Shown piece after piece: positions 18,336-25,491 of a stretch of DNA of 57,398 bases (position 1 is its first letter; every line of letters begins with the position of its first letter). The notes under the pieces are model-generated. The model did no database searches. It saw only the letters and a program-made list of their open reading frames with translations, and was not told the origin of the DNA. This stretch comes from Anaerolineae bacterium (GTDB taxonomy: Bacteria > Chloroflexota > Anaerolineae > Aggregatilineales > Phototrophicaceae), in assembly GCA_019912965.1 (NCBI GenBank), contig JAIOHM010000015.1:1-57398 (forward strand). Reading direction: 5' to 3'. The translations under genes were made by a program, and so were the position numbers.

Positions 18336-18356
18336 GGGTGACCGAACCGGTCGCCC
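18336..18356. repeat. GGTCGCCC-type palindromic element
   Basis: Arms GGGTGACCG (18336-18344) and CGGTCGCCC (18348-18356) pair with one G-U. It lies 16 bases after the lipoprotein stop and may act as a weak terminator. This type of short GGGCGACC-containing palindrome is often dispersed in related genomes; only one copy was found in this window. Confidence 0.4.
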
Positions 18357-18600
18357 CTACAGCCATGCTCATTCACAACCATGCAAAAGATTCGCAAATT
18401 GCACAATTGCCGTAGGGGTTGTCGGCGGCAGTGAGTGAGGGAGGCACTGCAATGGCGGCGATGTCGGCGGTTGGTGTGAGAAGCGCCGTAGTGTGCAGCG
18501 CCTGTGAGAGGGATTGTCGCCGCTGTCGCTGTATTGGCGGTGTGCAGCGGCAGTGAGGGAGGGTGGCGCTGCAAATGTGCAAAGAAGAGAAAACAAGAGA

Positions 18601-18642
18601 TTCACCGCAGAGACACAGAGAACGCAGAGGTTTCACAGAGAG
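18601..18642 (+). repeat. CACAGAG-type intergenic repeat, copy 1
   Basis: The sequence TTCACCGCAGAGACACAGAG is followed by more AACGCAGAGG and TTTCACAGAG units. A second copy with the same orientation lies at 19367-19402, on the other side of the Nudix gene. Such CACAGAG repeats are dispersed in many bacterial genomes, but their role is not known to me. Confidence 0.6.
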
Positions 18643-18808
18643 TAGGGGTAGAGGAAAAGGTAAAGCGTTCATAAGAACAGGATAGCAGAGTTGGAGGGAA
18701 AAAGGGTGACCATTTGGTACGTTTTTGGGGACGAAGTTACCAACCGTTTTGAGGGACGGGAATTGTTAAGCGGGATGGGATTTCGTTCAGAATGGGTTTG
18801 AGGGCATT

Positions 18809-19357
18809 TTAGTCAGATTCGGGATGGTCTTTTGCCCACGCTGCGAACAGATAGGACTCGGCTAAATCGTCGCGCCCGATAGAACGCAAACGGCGGGCGA
18901 CTTCATCAAGGCTGGCTAACTCCACACTGGCGACCTGCTCGGCGTCCGCCGGATTGCCCGGTTGGGCGACGCGTTCGACTTCTCCATAACACAACAGCCG
19001 ATAAAACTCCGGGTGCGGCAGATGGGGACGATAGGGTTTTGGCGCTTCGGAACGGCATTTCCACGCACCGACGATATGGAGATTGAGCAGTTTTGCCCCG
19101 GCTTCTTCCAACATTTCACGACGGGCAGCCTCGATGTAACTTTCATCGGGTTCAAGCGTGCCGCCTGTAATTTCCCAATTGCCATCCGCCAGCCGAATAA
19201 TCACCCATTGATCGCCCACATGACCGACAACATTGATATTGCTGATGAGGTGTTCCGGCGGTGGTGTACTCAGCCGTTCAAATTGGGCATGGATCGGCCC
19301 CCATTCCCAGAAAACCGGGGCGAATAAGGTGGGAAATTGGCTCAAGAAATCATTCAT
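18809..19357 (-). CDS. Nudix hydrolase
   Basis: The 182-residue protein contains a complete Nudix box: G-G-T-L-E-P-D-E followed by x7 and RREMLEEAGA, which matches Gx5Ex7REUxEExGU, so it should hydrolyse a nucleoside diphosphate linked to another group. A VGDQWVIIRLADGNWEITGG region precedes the box. The substrate cannot be assigned. The start at ATG 19357 lies 10 bases downstream of a CACAGAG repeat (19367-19402) on its 5' side. It may be the last gene of an operon with the FMN-binding protein upstream, with a gap of about 70 bases. Confidence 0.9.
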   Translation of the reverse strand: MNDFLSQFPTLFAPVFWEWGPIHAQFERLSTPPPEHLISNINVVGHVGDQWVIIRLADGNWEITGGTLEPDESYIEAARREMLEEAGAKLLNLHIVGAWKCRSEAPKPYRPHLPHPEFYRLLCYGEVERVAQPGNPADAEQVASVELASLDEVARRLRSIGRDDLAESYLFAAWAKDHPESD

Positions 19358-19366
19358 AACAAGTTT

Positions 19367-19402
19367 TTCACCACAGAGAACACAGAGGACACAGAGAGAA
19401 AA
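19367..19402 (+). repeat. CACAGAG-type intergenic repeat, copy 2
   Basis: TTCACCACAGAGAACACAGA is followed by further GGACACAGAGAG units. It has the same orientation as the copy at 18601-18642 and lies between the Nudix gene and the upstream FMN-binding protein gene on the minus strand. Confidence 0.6.
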
Positions 19403-19428
19403 TAAAATCGTGATTATCCCAACAGTGG

Positions 19429-19833
19429 TTACTGTTCACGTATCTGAGTAGGTGTGATGCGAATGGGCAGTGAGAAGGTTTCTGCCAATGATTCGGGCGT
19501 GAAGTCGATGTCGATAATGCCTTTGCCATACTTGGTCTGGTAGGCCGGGAGGTCAATCGAGCGCGGGGCGGTTTCGTCAACGGCGGCCTCGCCCATGATG
19601 ACAAAAAATTCTTCACCTTCGTGATCTTCGCCAAAGCTCAAAGCCACTTTGGGATTCTGGCGGATATTTTTCACCTTCTGAGCATCCGGCTTGCTGTACA
19701 GCAAAAAAGTGCCGTTTTCGTAGACGAACCAGATGGGCGTGGGCTGCGGCATTCCATCAGCGCGGACGGTGGTCAGCCATAGAAAATAGGCTTTATCGAT
19801 ACGGGCGGCGAGTGCAGGGGAGATGGTGGTCAT
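19429..19833 (-). CDS. Pyridoxamine 5'-phosphate oxidase family protein
   Basis: This 134-residue protein has the split-barrel FMN/F420-binding fold: ARIDKAYFLWLTTVRADGMPQPTPIWFVYENGTFLLYSKPDAQKVKNIRQNPKVALSF (in outline) is the typical first half of this group, with the KxxNIRxNPxVALSF motif. These are flavin- or F420-dependent reductases or oxidases; the substrate is unknown. It lies 11 bases downstream of a small tail-anchored protein gene on the same strand, so it belongs to one transcript with that gene and the FAD oxidoreductase. Confidence 0.85.
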   Translation of the reverse strand: MTTISPALAARIDKAYFLWLTTVRADGMPQPTPIWFVYENGTFLLYSKPDAQKVKNIRQNPKVALSFGEDHEGEEFFVIMGEAAVDETAPRSIDLPAYQTKYGKGIIDIDFTPESLAETFSLPIRITPTQIREQ

Positions 19834-19844
19834 AATTTATCCTT

Positions 19845-20063
19845 TTAAAACAACGAACGGGTGAGCAAATAGCCGATCACCAGAATCGCCAGAATGATGG
19901 CGGCTGCAATCCGGGTTTGTGTCCAGAACGGGGGCTGTATCCCTTTGACGCGCCCGATGGTCAAAAGATCGTCATCGTAGGGCGAGTCGTCGCCAAGTTC
20001 ATCAACATCGCGGTCATCCGGGTATTCGTCGTCATCCAGCCAGTCATCGCGGCGTTTGGGCAT
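19845..20063 (-). CDS. Small acidic tail-anchored membrane protein
   Basis: This is a 72-residue protein whose first half is very acidic (DDWLDDDEYPDDRDVDELGDD) and whose C-terminus has one membrane segment (about residues 51-66, AAAIILAILVIGYLL) ending in TRSLF. It has the layout of a tail-anchored protein. No family is recognised. It sits between the FAD oxidoreductase (gap 12 bases) and the FMN-binding protein (gap 11 bases), so cotranscription is likely, and the acidic part may bind an envelope or redox partner; that is inference. Confidence 0.7.
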   Translation of the reverse strand: MPKRRDDWLDDDEYPDDRDVDELGDDSPYDDDLLTIGRVKGIQPPFWTQTRIAAAIILAILVIGYLLTRSLF

Positions 20064-20075
20064 GTGGCGACCTTT

Positions 20076-21011
20076 CTATTTCCATGCGGCGGCAATTTTT
20101 TGGGCGGCTTTACGTCCGCTGGCAATGCGGGCGGCCAGCGACAGACCGTGATAATCACTCCCGGCCAGCGCAATCCGTTCGGGCAGCAGCGATTCCAACG
20201 CGGTCATTTTTTCGGCATAACCAGCGGTATGCGGCGGCAGTGGGTCAGCCTCCGGCCAGAAATCGACCCGCGAAATAACGGGTTCGCCGCGTGCCTTAAT
20301 CTGTTCATGAACGGTGTGTATCAGCGCTTGTGGCGTGGTTTTTTCCAGCGGGAAACGCAGACCCACATGCAGCAAAATATGGTCTTCCGGGGCGCGGTGC
20401 GGGTCATCCGTCCAACTATAGAACGGCACAGCCATATCCCACGGAAACCAGGGCGGCATGGGCAAATCATCTTTACGGTAGCCCAGCGACAAGCGGGTGA
20501 TGGTGTCGTAGTTAAAATCGAACAATTGCAGGCTGAGTTCGGGCGTCAGGGTGCGGAACATGCGCTCGACATGGCGGGCAGGTGCGGCCACAATCAGCGC
20601 GGCAGCATCCAGCATCAGGCCATTTTCAAGGCAGATAGCAAAGTTTTTTTCCAGAGTCCCCAAGCTGCTCACGGCCATGCGTTTGATGATTGTGCCGCGT
20701 AAGTCATTTGCCAGCGCGTCAATAAGCATCTGTGTGCCATTTTTGAAAGCGACCAGATCATGATTATGGGCATTCTGAACCGGGACAAAGGCATCTTGCA
20801 GGCCGAGATCATCCAGAAATGACCAATCGGCATTGCGGAGAAAGGCGAACCCGCCGCCATCCAGCACGAAGCCATCGCGGGTTTGGCTGACGATACTCCC
20901 GCCCAGCCGTTTTTTTACTTCGATCAGGCGATAGGGAATCTTCAGGTTTTGGAGTTCGACGGCGGCGGCCAGACCGCTTAACCCGCCGCCAATGATAACG
21001 ACATCGCGCAT
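20076..21011 (-). CDS. FAD-dependent oxidoreductase (amine oxidase/protoporphyrinogen oxidase-like)
   Basis: The protein of about 311 residues starts MRDVVIIGGGLSGLAAAVELQNLKIPYRLIE, a classic FAD-binding dinucleotide fold with GGGLSG, and ends IALAGSDYHGLSLAARIASGRKAAQKIA, which is the C-terminal FAD-binding motif of the flavin amine oxidase family. It is short for protoporphyrinogen oxidase (about 450), so it may be a shortened member. I chose ATG 21011 because the FAD motif starts there; the extension to 21029 runs into repetitive GAGTAACGAG sequence and adds no homology. It is the first gene of an operon that continues with the tail-anchored protein and the FMN protein. Confidence 0.82.
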   Translation of the reverse strand: MRDVVIIGGGLSGLAAAVELQNLKIPYRLIEVKKRLGGSIVSQTRDGFVLDGGGFAFLRNADWSFLDDLGLQDAFVPVQNAHNHDLVAFKNGTQMLIDALANDLRGTIIKRMAVSSLGTLEKNFAICLENGLMLDAAALIVAAPARHVERMFRTLTPELSLQLFDFNYDTITRLSLGYRKDDLPMPPWFPWDMAVPFYSWTDDPHRAPEDHILLHVGLRFPLEKTTPQALIHTVHEQIKARGEPVISRVDFWPEADPLPPHTAGYAEKMTALESLLPERIALAGSDYHGLSLAARIASGRKAAQKIAAAWK

Positions 21012-21052
21012 AGTTGAGTAACGAGTCATGAGTAACGAGTAATGAGCAATTG
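21012..21052 (+). repeat. GAGTAACGAGTMATGAG tandem repeat
   Basis: Short near-identical units of GAGTAACGAGTCATGAGTAACGAGTAATGAG occur at 21015-21045, just upstream of the FAD oxidoreductase start. They resemble the low-complexity units found in other gaps. No promoter is clear within. Confidence 0.5.
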
Positions 21053-21155
21053 TAGCGGGTTATGTGAAGGGTTTAAAGTTTGGATAGCAGCAGGGCGCAG
21101 CATAAACGACTGCGCCCTGTGGACTTCTCGATGCGGGATATGTTACTGGTGGTCG

Positions 21156-21737
21156 CTATTTGCGGTCGGGTTCATAACGCAGGGCGACAACACCACTTTT
21201 AAACGTCCTGGACTCCAGCAGTTTCAGCGGAATCTGGCGGGTGACATTGGCAAACAGGAGTTTGCCCTTCCCCAGCACCGTCGGATTGATATTGAGGCGG
21301 TATTCGTCAATCAGGTCAAGCTGCATGAAGGTCTGTGCCAGCATGGTACTGCCGATAAACCAGATGTCTTTACCGGGCTGCTGCTTGATTTTGTTGATTT
21401 CCTCGGTGATGTTGTCTTTAATCAGCACGGTATTCGGATTATTGTTCCAGTCGATACGATCCAGCGTGCGCGACACCACGATTTTGGTGGCATTATCCAG
21501 CCAACGCACATGCTCACGTTCAGCCGGGGTGCTGTCCGGATTTCCCGGCACGGTGAGCCAATAACCTGCCATACCTTCATAGGTTCTGCGTCCCCAGATG
21601 ACCGCATCCGTCAGGTCATGCATGGCATGGGCATACTGCTCAAGTTCAGTGTCATAGGAAATCCAATTCAGTTCATCGTTTGGGCCTGAGGCAAATCCAT
21701 CCAGCGACAGATGAATCATTGCAATGACTTTTCTCAT
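21156..21737 (-). CDS. Dihydrofolate reductase family protein (RibD C-terminal-like)
   Basis: The 193-residue protein starts MRKVIAMIHLSLDGFASGPN and has VIWGRRTYEGMAGYW, the typical pattern of the DHFR/RibD C-terminal family that reduces pterins or pyrimidine intermediates with NADPH. IWFIGSTMLAQTFMQLDLIDEYRLNINPTVLGKGK (in outline) near the end is the family's usual active-site pattern. It could be a riboflavin-type reductase or a general dihydrofolate reductase-like protein. There is no folate or riboflavin gene around to support one choice. Confidence 0.87.
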   Translation of the reverse strand: MRKVIAMIHLSLDGFASGPNDELNWISYDTELEQYAHAMHDLTDAVIWGRRTYEGMAGYWLTVPGNPDSTPAEREHVRWLDNATKIVVSRTLDRIDWNNNPNTVLIKDNITEEINKIKQQPGKDIWFIGSTMLAQTFMQLDLIDEYRLNINPTVLGKGKLLFANVTRQIPLKLLESRTFKSGVVALRYEPDRK

Positions 21738-22141
21738 GGTTAGCGCTCCTTAGCGGTACTCCAAATCGAACATTTGGATGGTATCACGGGAGGCGGAAGG
21801 CTGTCTTGAACAAAATGGACAACAAGGGTTTAGCCCTAAAGTTTGCTGTTTTCCCACTGGGCGGGTCGTCATTTTTGGGTTTGAGCTTTATAGGCGAATT
21901 ATTGACCAGATTATTGGAGACGATTTTTGCAATCGTTTCCAATAGAAGCGGGACTGGGATGAGGATGCAGTTGATACTACACAAATTGGAAGGGATCCGA
22001 AGGAGCATCCTATATAGTTAGATGGCTTTATTTATCGGGCGCATCCTAATTCAGAACTGTTGAACTTCCGAACGAGCTCAAAACATCCTGAACTAAGCGA
22101 TGTTTCCCTGATCTAAAATGCCCCTAACTATTTGTATAATC
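21738..22141. other. Geneless region with a stem-loop
   Basis: Open frames of about 70 residues exist on both strands over 21784-22021 but have no recognisable family, no ribosome site and unusual composition, so I do not call a gene. A near-perfect 12-bp inverted repeat with a 5-nt loop occurs at 21914-21942 (TTGGAGACGATT and its complement). The sequence is more AT-rich than the flanking operons. Confidence 0.5.
21914..21942. repeat. Stem-loop in geneless region
   Basis: Arms TTGGAGACGATT (21914-21925) and AATCGTTTCCAA (21931-21942) pair with one G-U, loop TTTGC. It could be a terminator remnant or a structured RNA, but no U tract follows on either strand. Confidence 0.4.
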
Positions 22142-22402
22142 TTAACAGGGGTCTATATTATCTAGATTATTATCCGTAGTTCCATCTGGAAGTGATCTAA
22201 GAAATTTAAACCTTTGGGTTTCTCCATCTAAAACCGCAATTACCTCTGTATCTTCTATAAAGAATCGGGTGCCGCGCTCCATAGCTTGGTTTGCGTCTTC
22301 TGGATTCAGGAACACTAGTTCTTCCGGACCAAAACCTACATTAACTACGCCAATATGGGTAACTACCCCTTTATCTCTCTTTACACACTCTATGTTTGCC
22401 AT
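22142..22402 (-). CDS. DUF3892 domain-containing protein
   Basis: This 86-residue protein matches the short DUF3892 family by its C-terminal LRSLPDGTTDNNLDNIDPC, which follows the pattern LRTxxDGxxxDNLxxLPxC, and by ECVKRDKGVVTHIGVVNVG near the N-terminus. The family has no known function; it occurs scattered in bacteria. An AGAGG sequence lies about 6 bases upstream of ATG 22402. The base composition is more AT-rich than the neighbours, which suggests acquisition. Confidence 0.75.
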   Translation of the reverse strand: MANIECVKRDKGVVTHIGVVNVGFGPEELVFLNPEDANQAMERGTRFFIEDTEVIAVLDGETQRFKFLRSLPDGTTDNNLDNIDPC

Positions 22403-22529
22403 ATGTAGCCTCTTGAAACTTTATATATACTCTTATAGGTCTATTAGCGTATCACATTAAAAATAATAATGCAAGAGCATGATAAATCGGGTGATCTATT
22501 AGCGTCTTAAATGTGTGTTGCTTAGCATA

Positions 22530-23021
22530 TTAAGGTTTGTTATTTATTAGATTGTTGACCATGTAAAAAGCGACGACCGCAAAAATGGTGGGCATGAAAA
22601 CAGCGAGTGGTATCAGGCAAGCACCCAACGCGGAGAAATCGCTGCTGATGGTCACATTCGCAATATTGAGCGTAGCATACATGACTGCCGTGCTAATCCA
22701 GCGCGCAAAATCCAGTCCGAGCAAACGAAGCGCCGCCGGATGCGCTGAATCCCCAAACATCGTTTGACGATAAGCCAGCACCAGCAACAGCGTGATCGCC
22801 GCACCGGGAAGCCAGTTTACATAAACTGCCAGGCGCAGCGAAGCATTGGTCGCTAACCAACTGGTCATGAAAAACCATAACGGCGTCGCCAAAATCGGTT
22901 TGAGCGTCATCCATCCCGCGAACCGGAAGACCGGATCGCCCGCCGCCCGCCCCAAAATCATCACCCCGATAATCAACGGGACGACAAAGGTTGAAACCAC
23001 ACAAAACAGCACGGCGAACAT
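22530..23021 (-). CDS. Hypothetical membrane protein
   Basis: This is a 163-residue protein with about four hydrophobic segments (residues 2-24, 42-58, 72-84, 127-157). It starts MFAVLFCVVSTFVVPLIIGVMILG and ends NNLINNKP. No family is recognised. The ribosome site is weak (GCCACCGCT before the ATG). It sits between the DUF3892 and the hypothetical 198-residue gene on the same strand but with gaps of more than 60 bases, so cotranscription is uncertain. Confidence 0.55.
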   Translation of the reverse strand: MFAVLFCVVSTFVVPLIIGVMILGRAAGDPVFRFAGWMTLKPILATPLWFFMTSWLATNASLRLAVYVNWLPGAAITLLLVLAYRQTMFGDSAHPAALRLLGLDFARWISTAVMYATLNIANVTISSDFSALGACLIPLAVFMPTIFAVVAFYMVNNLINNKP

Positions 23022-23087
23022 AGCGGTGGCTTTCTAATCAGACGCGTGTATTTATCAGTTTACATGAAAATAATCCAGGACAAGGAA

Positions 23088-23684
23088 TTAGCCTCCCTGA
23101 AGCGCCGCATCAAGATCATTGATCATCTCAATCCGCAGGGATTGACGTAACGCAATCTGCTTTGGATCGGAATGATGTCTTACCAGCATGAAAATAGCTT
23201 TATGCACATGTGGACCGAAGAAAGTTTTTGAAAACTCCGGATTATCCCCCCAATAATTATTGGTCTCGATTGCTATAAGTATTTTTGAGAAAAGGCTAAT
23301 TATAGTATCAATATACTCGCCCGAATGACCGAAGTATTGGTTAGGTTTTGATATTCCTTTGAAGGCATTTCTAAAATTGCTGACACCCGGCCAATTCCAA
23401 TATTTGTCCAACAGCGAATCGATAAGTCGTCCTTGCTGGTTCAAACCCTCAAGTGATGTAATGTTGTTAAGGGCTTCAATTGCCCTACCAATATTCTCGT
23501 CTTCAGGATGAAAGCGAAAAAAGTCAGATAAAAATCGTTGCGCCCATCTTACAATAATCTTTATTGAATCATTGTCCTTTAAGTCGGGAAGCAATTTTGC
23601 CAAGGATTCTCGGTACTGGTTCCATTGATCTTGTTTAGCCGCATTACGTAAGGCTTCTAAGATTTCTTGTTGTTGCTCATTCAT
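23088..23684 (-). CDS. Hypothetical protein
   Basis: The 198-residue protein starts MNEQQQEILEALRNAAKQDQWNQYRE and appears helical, with no signal peptide or membrane segment. It is not recognised. The sequence is clearly AT-rich compared with the surrounding metabolic genes, like the DUF3892 gene, and may belong to a transferred accessory block. It lies 26 bases downstream of the leucine-rich repeat gene on the same strand, so the two may be cotranscribed. Confidence 0.7.
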   Translation of the reverse strand: MNEQQQEILEALRNAAKQDQWNQYRESLAKLLPDLKDNDSIKIIVRWAQRFLSDFFRFHPEDENIGRAIEALNNITSLEGLNQQGRLIDSLLDKYWNWPGVSNFRNAFKGISKPNQYFGHSGEYIDTIISLFSKILIAIETNNYWGDNPEFSKTFFGPHVHKAIFMLVRHHSDPKQIALRQSLRIEMINDLDAALQGG

Positions 23685-23710
23685 AATCTATTTCTCAGAC
23701 ATTCCTCAAT

Positions 23711-24712
23711 TTACTTGAAAACGGTGCAACCGCGCGCTTCGAGTTCGGGAAGCCAGTTCGGGACGACGCGCAGCTTAATCCAGCGCAGGTCGAGCTTTTT
23801 CAGGTTGGGTAGCTGGCGGATGGTTTCCGGGAGGGTTGTAAAACGGTTGCCGCGTAAATCCAGAAAAGCCAGATTGTGAAGGTCAGCCAACGAGTCAGGG
23901 AGTATGGTCAGGCGATTGTTGCGTAAATCCAGATGTGTCAGATTATGGAGGCGTCCAAGCGATTCGGGTAAGGCGGTTAAGGGGTTGTTCATCAGATGCA
24001 GTTCTTTGAGATTCGCCAGATTGCCGAACGAATCGGGGAGATGGGTCAAGCGGTTGTTGTACAGGCGGAGTTCCTGAAGGCTGGCGAGTTTGCTGATGTT
24101 TTCCGGCAGAGTCGTAAGCTGGTTATCGGTCAGGTTGAGGTACCGCAGATCAGACAGATTTTCAAACAGCGAATCGGGTACAGCCGTTAGCTGGTTGTTG
24201 CTGATATACAGGAAATACTTCAGGCCGCGTAATTTGCCTAATGAGTCGGGGAGATGCGTCAGGCGGTTATGACCGATGTCGAGCGTGTGCAGATTAACGA
24301 GTTCGCCAATCCGTTCAGGCAGCGCGGTTAAGTGGCTGTTGTGGATGTAGAGGTCAGTGAGCGTTGTTAAGTTGGCGACTTGATCGGGTACTGCGCCTAA
24401 CGGATTGTCGCCCAGATACAGCGATTGCAAATGGGGTAAACGCCATAACCAGTCCGGCAGCACCGTTAAGCCGTTGTGCATCAGACTCAGGGTTTTGAGG
24501 CTGGTGAGTTGGGCAAGTACATCGGGCAGCACGGTTAAACGATTGCGATCAAGATGCAAGGTTTCGAGGTGTCTAAAATGGGCGAACGAATCCGGCAGCG
24601 TCGTAAGCTGATTATCGTCCAGATAGAGTGCTTTCAGGTCAACGCGTTCGCCCAGCCCTGCTGGAAGCGCAGTCAACTGCTTGCCCGTTAAATCCTGTAT
24701 TTCGGCAGGCAC
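23711..24712 (-). CDS. Leucine-rich repeat protein
   Basis: This 333-residue protein is made almost wholly of about 13 leucine-rich repeats of roughly 23 residues, with the consensus LxxLxLxxNxLTxLPDSLxxL, for example LTHLDLRNNRLTILPDSLAD. It has no signal peptide, so it should act in the cytoplasm, as a protein-protein interaction scaffold. Such simple bacterial LRR proteins have no defined function. The start is GTG at 24712, with only a weak ribosome site. The high DNA-level repetitiveness may allow changes in repeat number. Confidence 0.88.
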   Translation of the reverse strand: MPAEIQDLTGKQLTALPAGLGERVDLKALYLDDNQLTTLPDSFAHFRHLETLHLDRNRLTVLPDVLAQLTSLKTLSLMHNGLTVLPDWLWRLPHLQSLYLGDNPLGAVPDQVANLTTLTDLYIHNSHLTALPERIGELVNLHTLDIGHNRLTHLPDSLGKLRGLKYFLYISNNQLTAVPDSLFENLSDLRYLNLTDNQLTTLPENISKLASLQELRLYNNRLTHLPDSFGNLANLKELHLMNNPLTALPESLGRLHNLTHLDLRNNRLTILPDSLADLHNLAFLDLRGNRFTTLPETIRQLPNLKKLDLRWIKLRVVPNWLPELEARGCTVFK

Positions 24713-24770
24713 AAAAATCCAACTTTCGGTGCTGGTCTACAGTACCGATCTGGTTGTATCATGAAACAGT

Positions 24771-24793
24771 CAGTCCCCGCAAACCGGGGACTG
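24771..24793 (-). terminator. Hairpin terminator after the ALDH-acetyltransferase operon
   Basis: Arms CAGTCCCCG (24771-24779) and CGGGGACTG (24785-24793) pair perfectly around a 5-nt loop. It lies about 20 bases past the stop of the minus-strand acetyltransferase gene (24814), followed on that strand by ACTGTTTCATG, a modest U-rich tail. It would end the operon before the LRR gene. Confidence 0.5.
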
Positions 24794-24813
24794 CCGCGCC
24801 GCAGCCGGGTTGA

Positions 24814-25491
24814 TTAGCTCACGAGGCGTTGTACCTGGCTGTGGTGTTTGTTGTAGTACGGATTGACGCGCACGATCAGCGCCGCGCAGTTATCCGAACG
24901 TGGGTCGGTAATGTGATCGTATAAAATCCCTTTGACGCGGAAACCGTTGCGTACCTGCGGCGTCAGGGTTGGGTCGGTCAACTCGCCCAACTGCACCTTT
25001 TCCACATAACGTTCGATGCTCATGTGATCACGGTAGCGGTGATAACCGGGCAGCATTCCCCCAGCGACTTCGCCGCGCAAATTCAGCCGCTTGACCACAT
25101 TTTTGCGTGCCTCATACAGCTTGCTCGCCAGCCCCAAGCCGCGAAAATCGGGATGGACGCTCATATCGCCGCCGTAGAGCCATTCGCCATGTGGGTCGTG
25201 GTTGCTTAACCAGCCGCCGTCAATAATATCTTCGAACGTGTGGGGTTTTTCCACCAGTGACCAATTCACGCGGAAGGTCACGGTCGAGCCAGCCACTATC
25301 CATTTGTCATGTTTCTGAACCAGCGCAGTGAACTGACCTTCGGGGAATAATTTCATGTGGCGCAGATAATGCTGCTCGGAATACAGTTCCTCTGGCAGCA
25401 GGGTGGGGAAAATAGTGCTTTGCATTCGCGCCAGCGGTCGAGCATATTTCGACTCGGTTTGCACAACCATCGTGCTGTGTGTGTGTATCAT
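24814..25491 (-). CDS. GNAT-like acetyltransferase
   Basis: The 225-residue protein has the core GNAT motif, GGDMSVHPDFRGLGLASKLYEARKNVVKRLNL (in outline), with RGLGLASKL being the acetyl-CoA-binding loop (RxxGxG/A). The C-terminal half after GMLPGYHRYRDHMS does not match a specific subfamily. The start ATG overlaps the stop of the aldehyde dehydrogenase by four bases (ATGA), so the two genes are translationally coupled. The substrate is unknown; it may modify an aldehyde-derived amine, but this is only inference from the neighbour. Confidence 0.8.
   Translation of the reverse strand: MIHTHSTMVVQTESKYARPLARMQSTIFPTLLPEELYSEQHYLRHMKLFPEGQFTALVQKHDKWIVAGSTVTFRVNWSLVEKPHTFEDIIDGGWLSNHDPHGEWLYGGDMSVHPDFRGLGLASKLYEARKNVVKRLNLRGEVAGGMLPGYHRYRDHMSIERYVEKVQLGELTDPTLTPQVRNGFRVKGILYDHITDPRSDNCAALIVRVNPYYNKHHSQVQRLVS

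Larger units (their letters stand above)
18320..18808. other. Intergenic low-complexity region
   Basis: About 490 bases without a supported gene. It holds the palindrome above, a series of GTCGGCGG, GGAGGCACTGC and GTGCAGCGG-like repeats (18420-18570), and a CACAGAG-rich repeat at 18601-18642. The minus-strand open frames here have low-complexity translations, and I consider them shadows. Confidence 0.5.

Noticed and set aside
19917..20702. A 261-residue plus-strand frame opposite the FAD oxidoreductase
   Set aside because: The minus strand encodes a clear FAD-binding protein and a small tail-anchored protein there; the plus frame has no family pattern.
21806..22021. Small frames on both strands in the geneless 21.7-22.1 kb stretch
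   Set aside because: Both strands have similar open frames over the same bases because the sequence is AT-rich and nearly palindromic in places; neither has a ribosome site or recognisable family.
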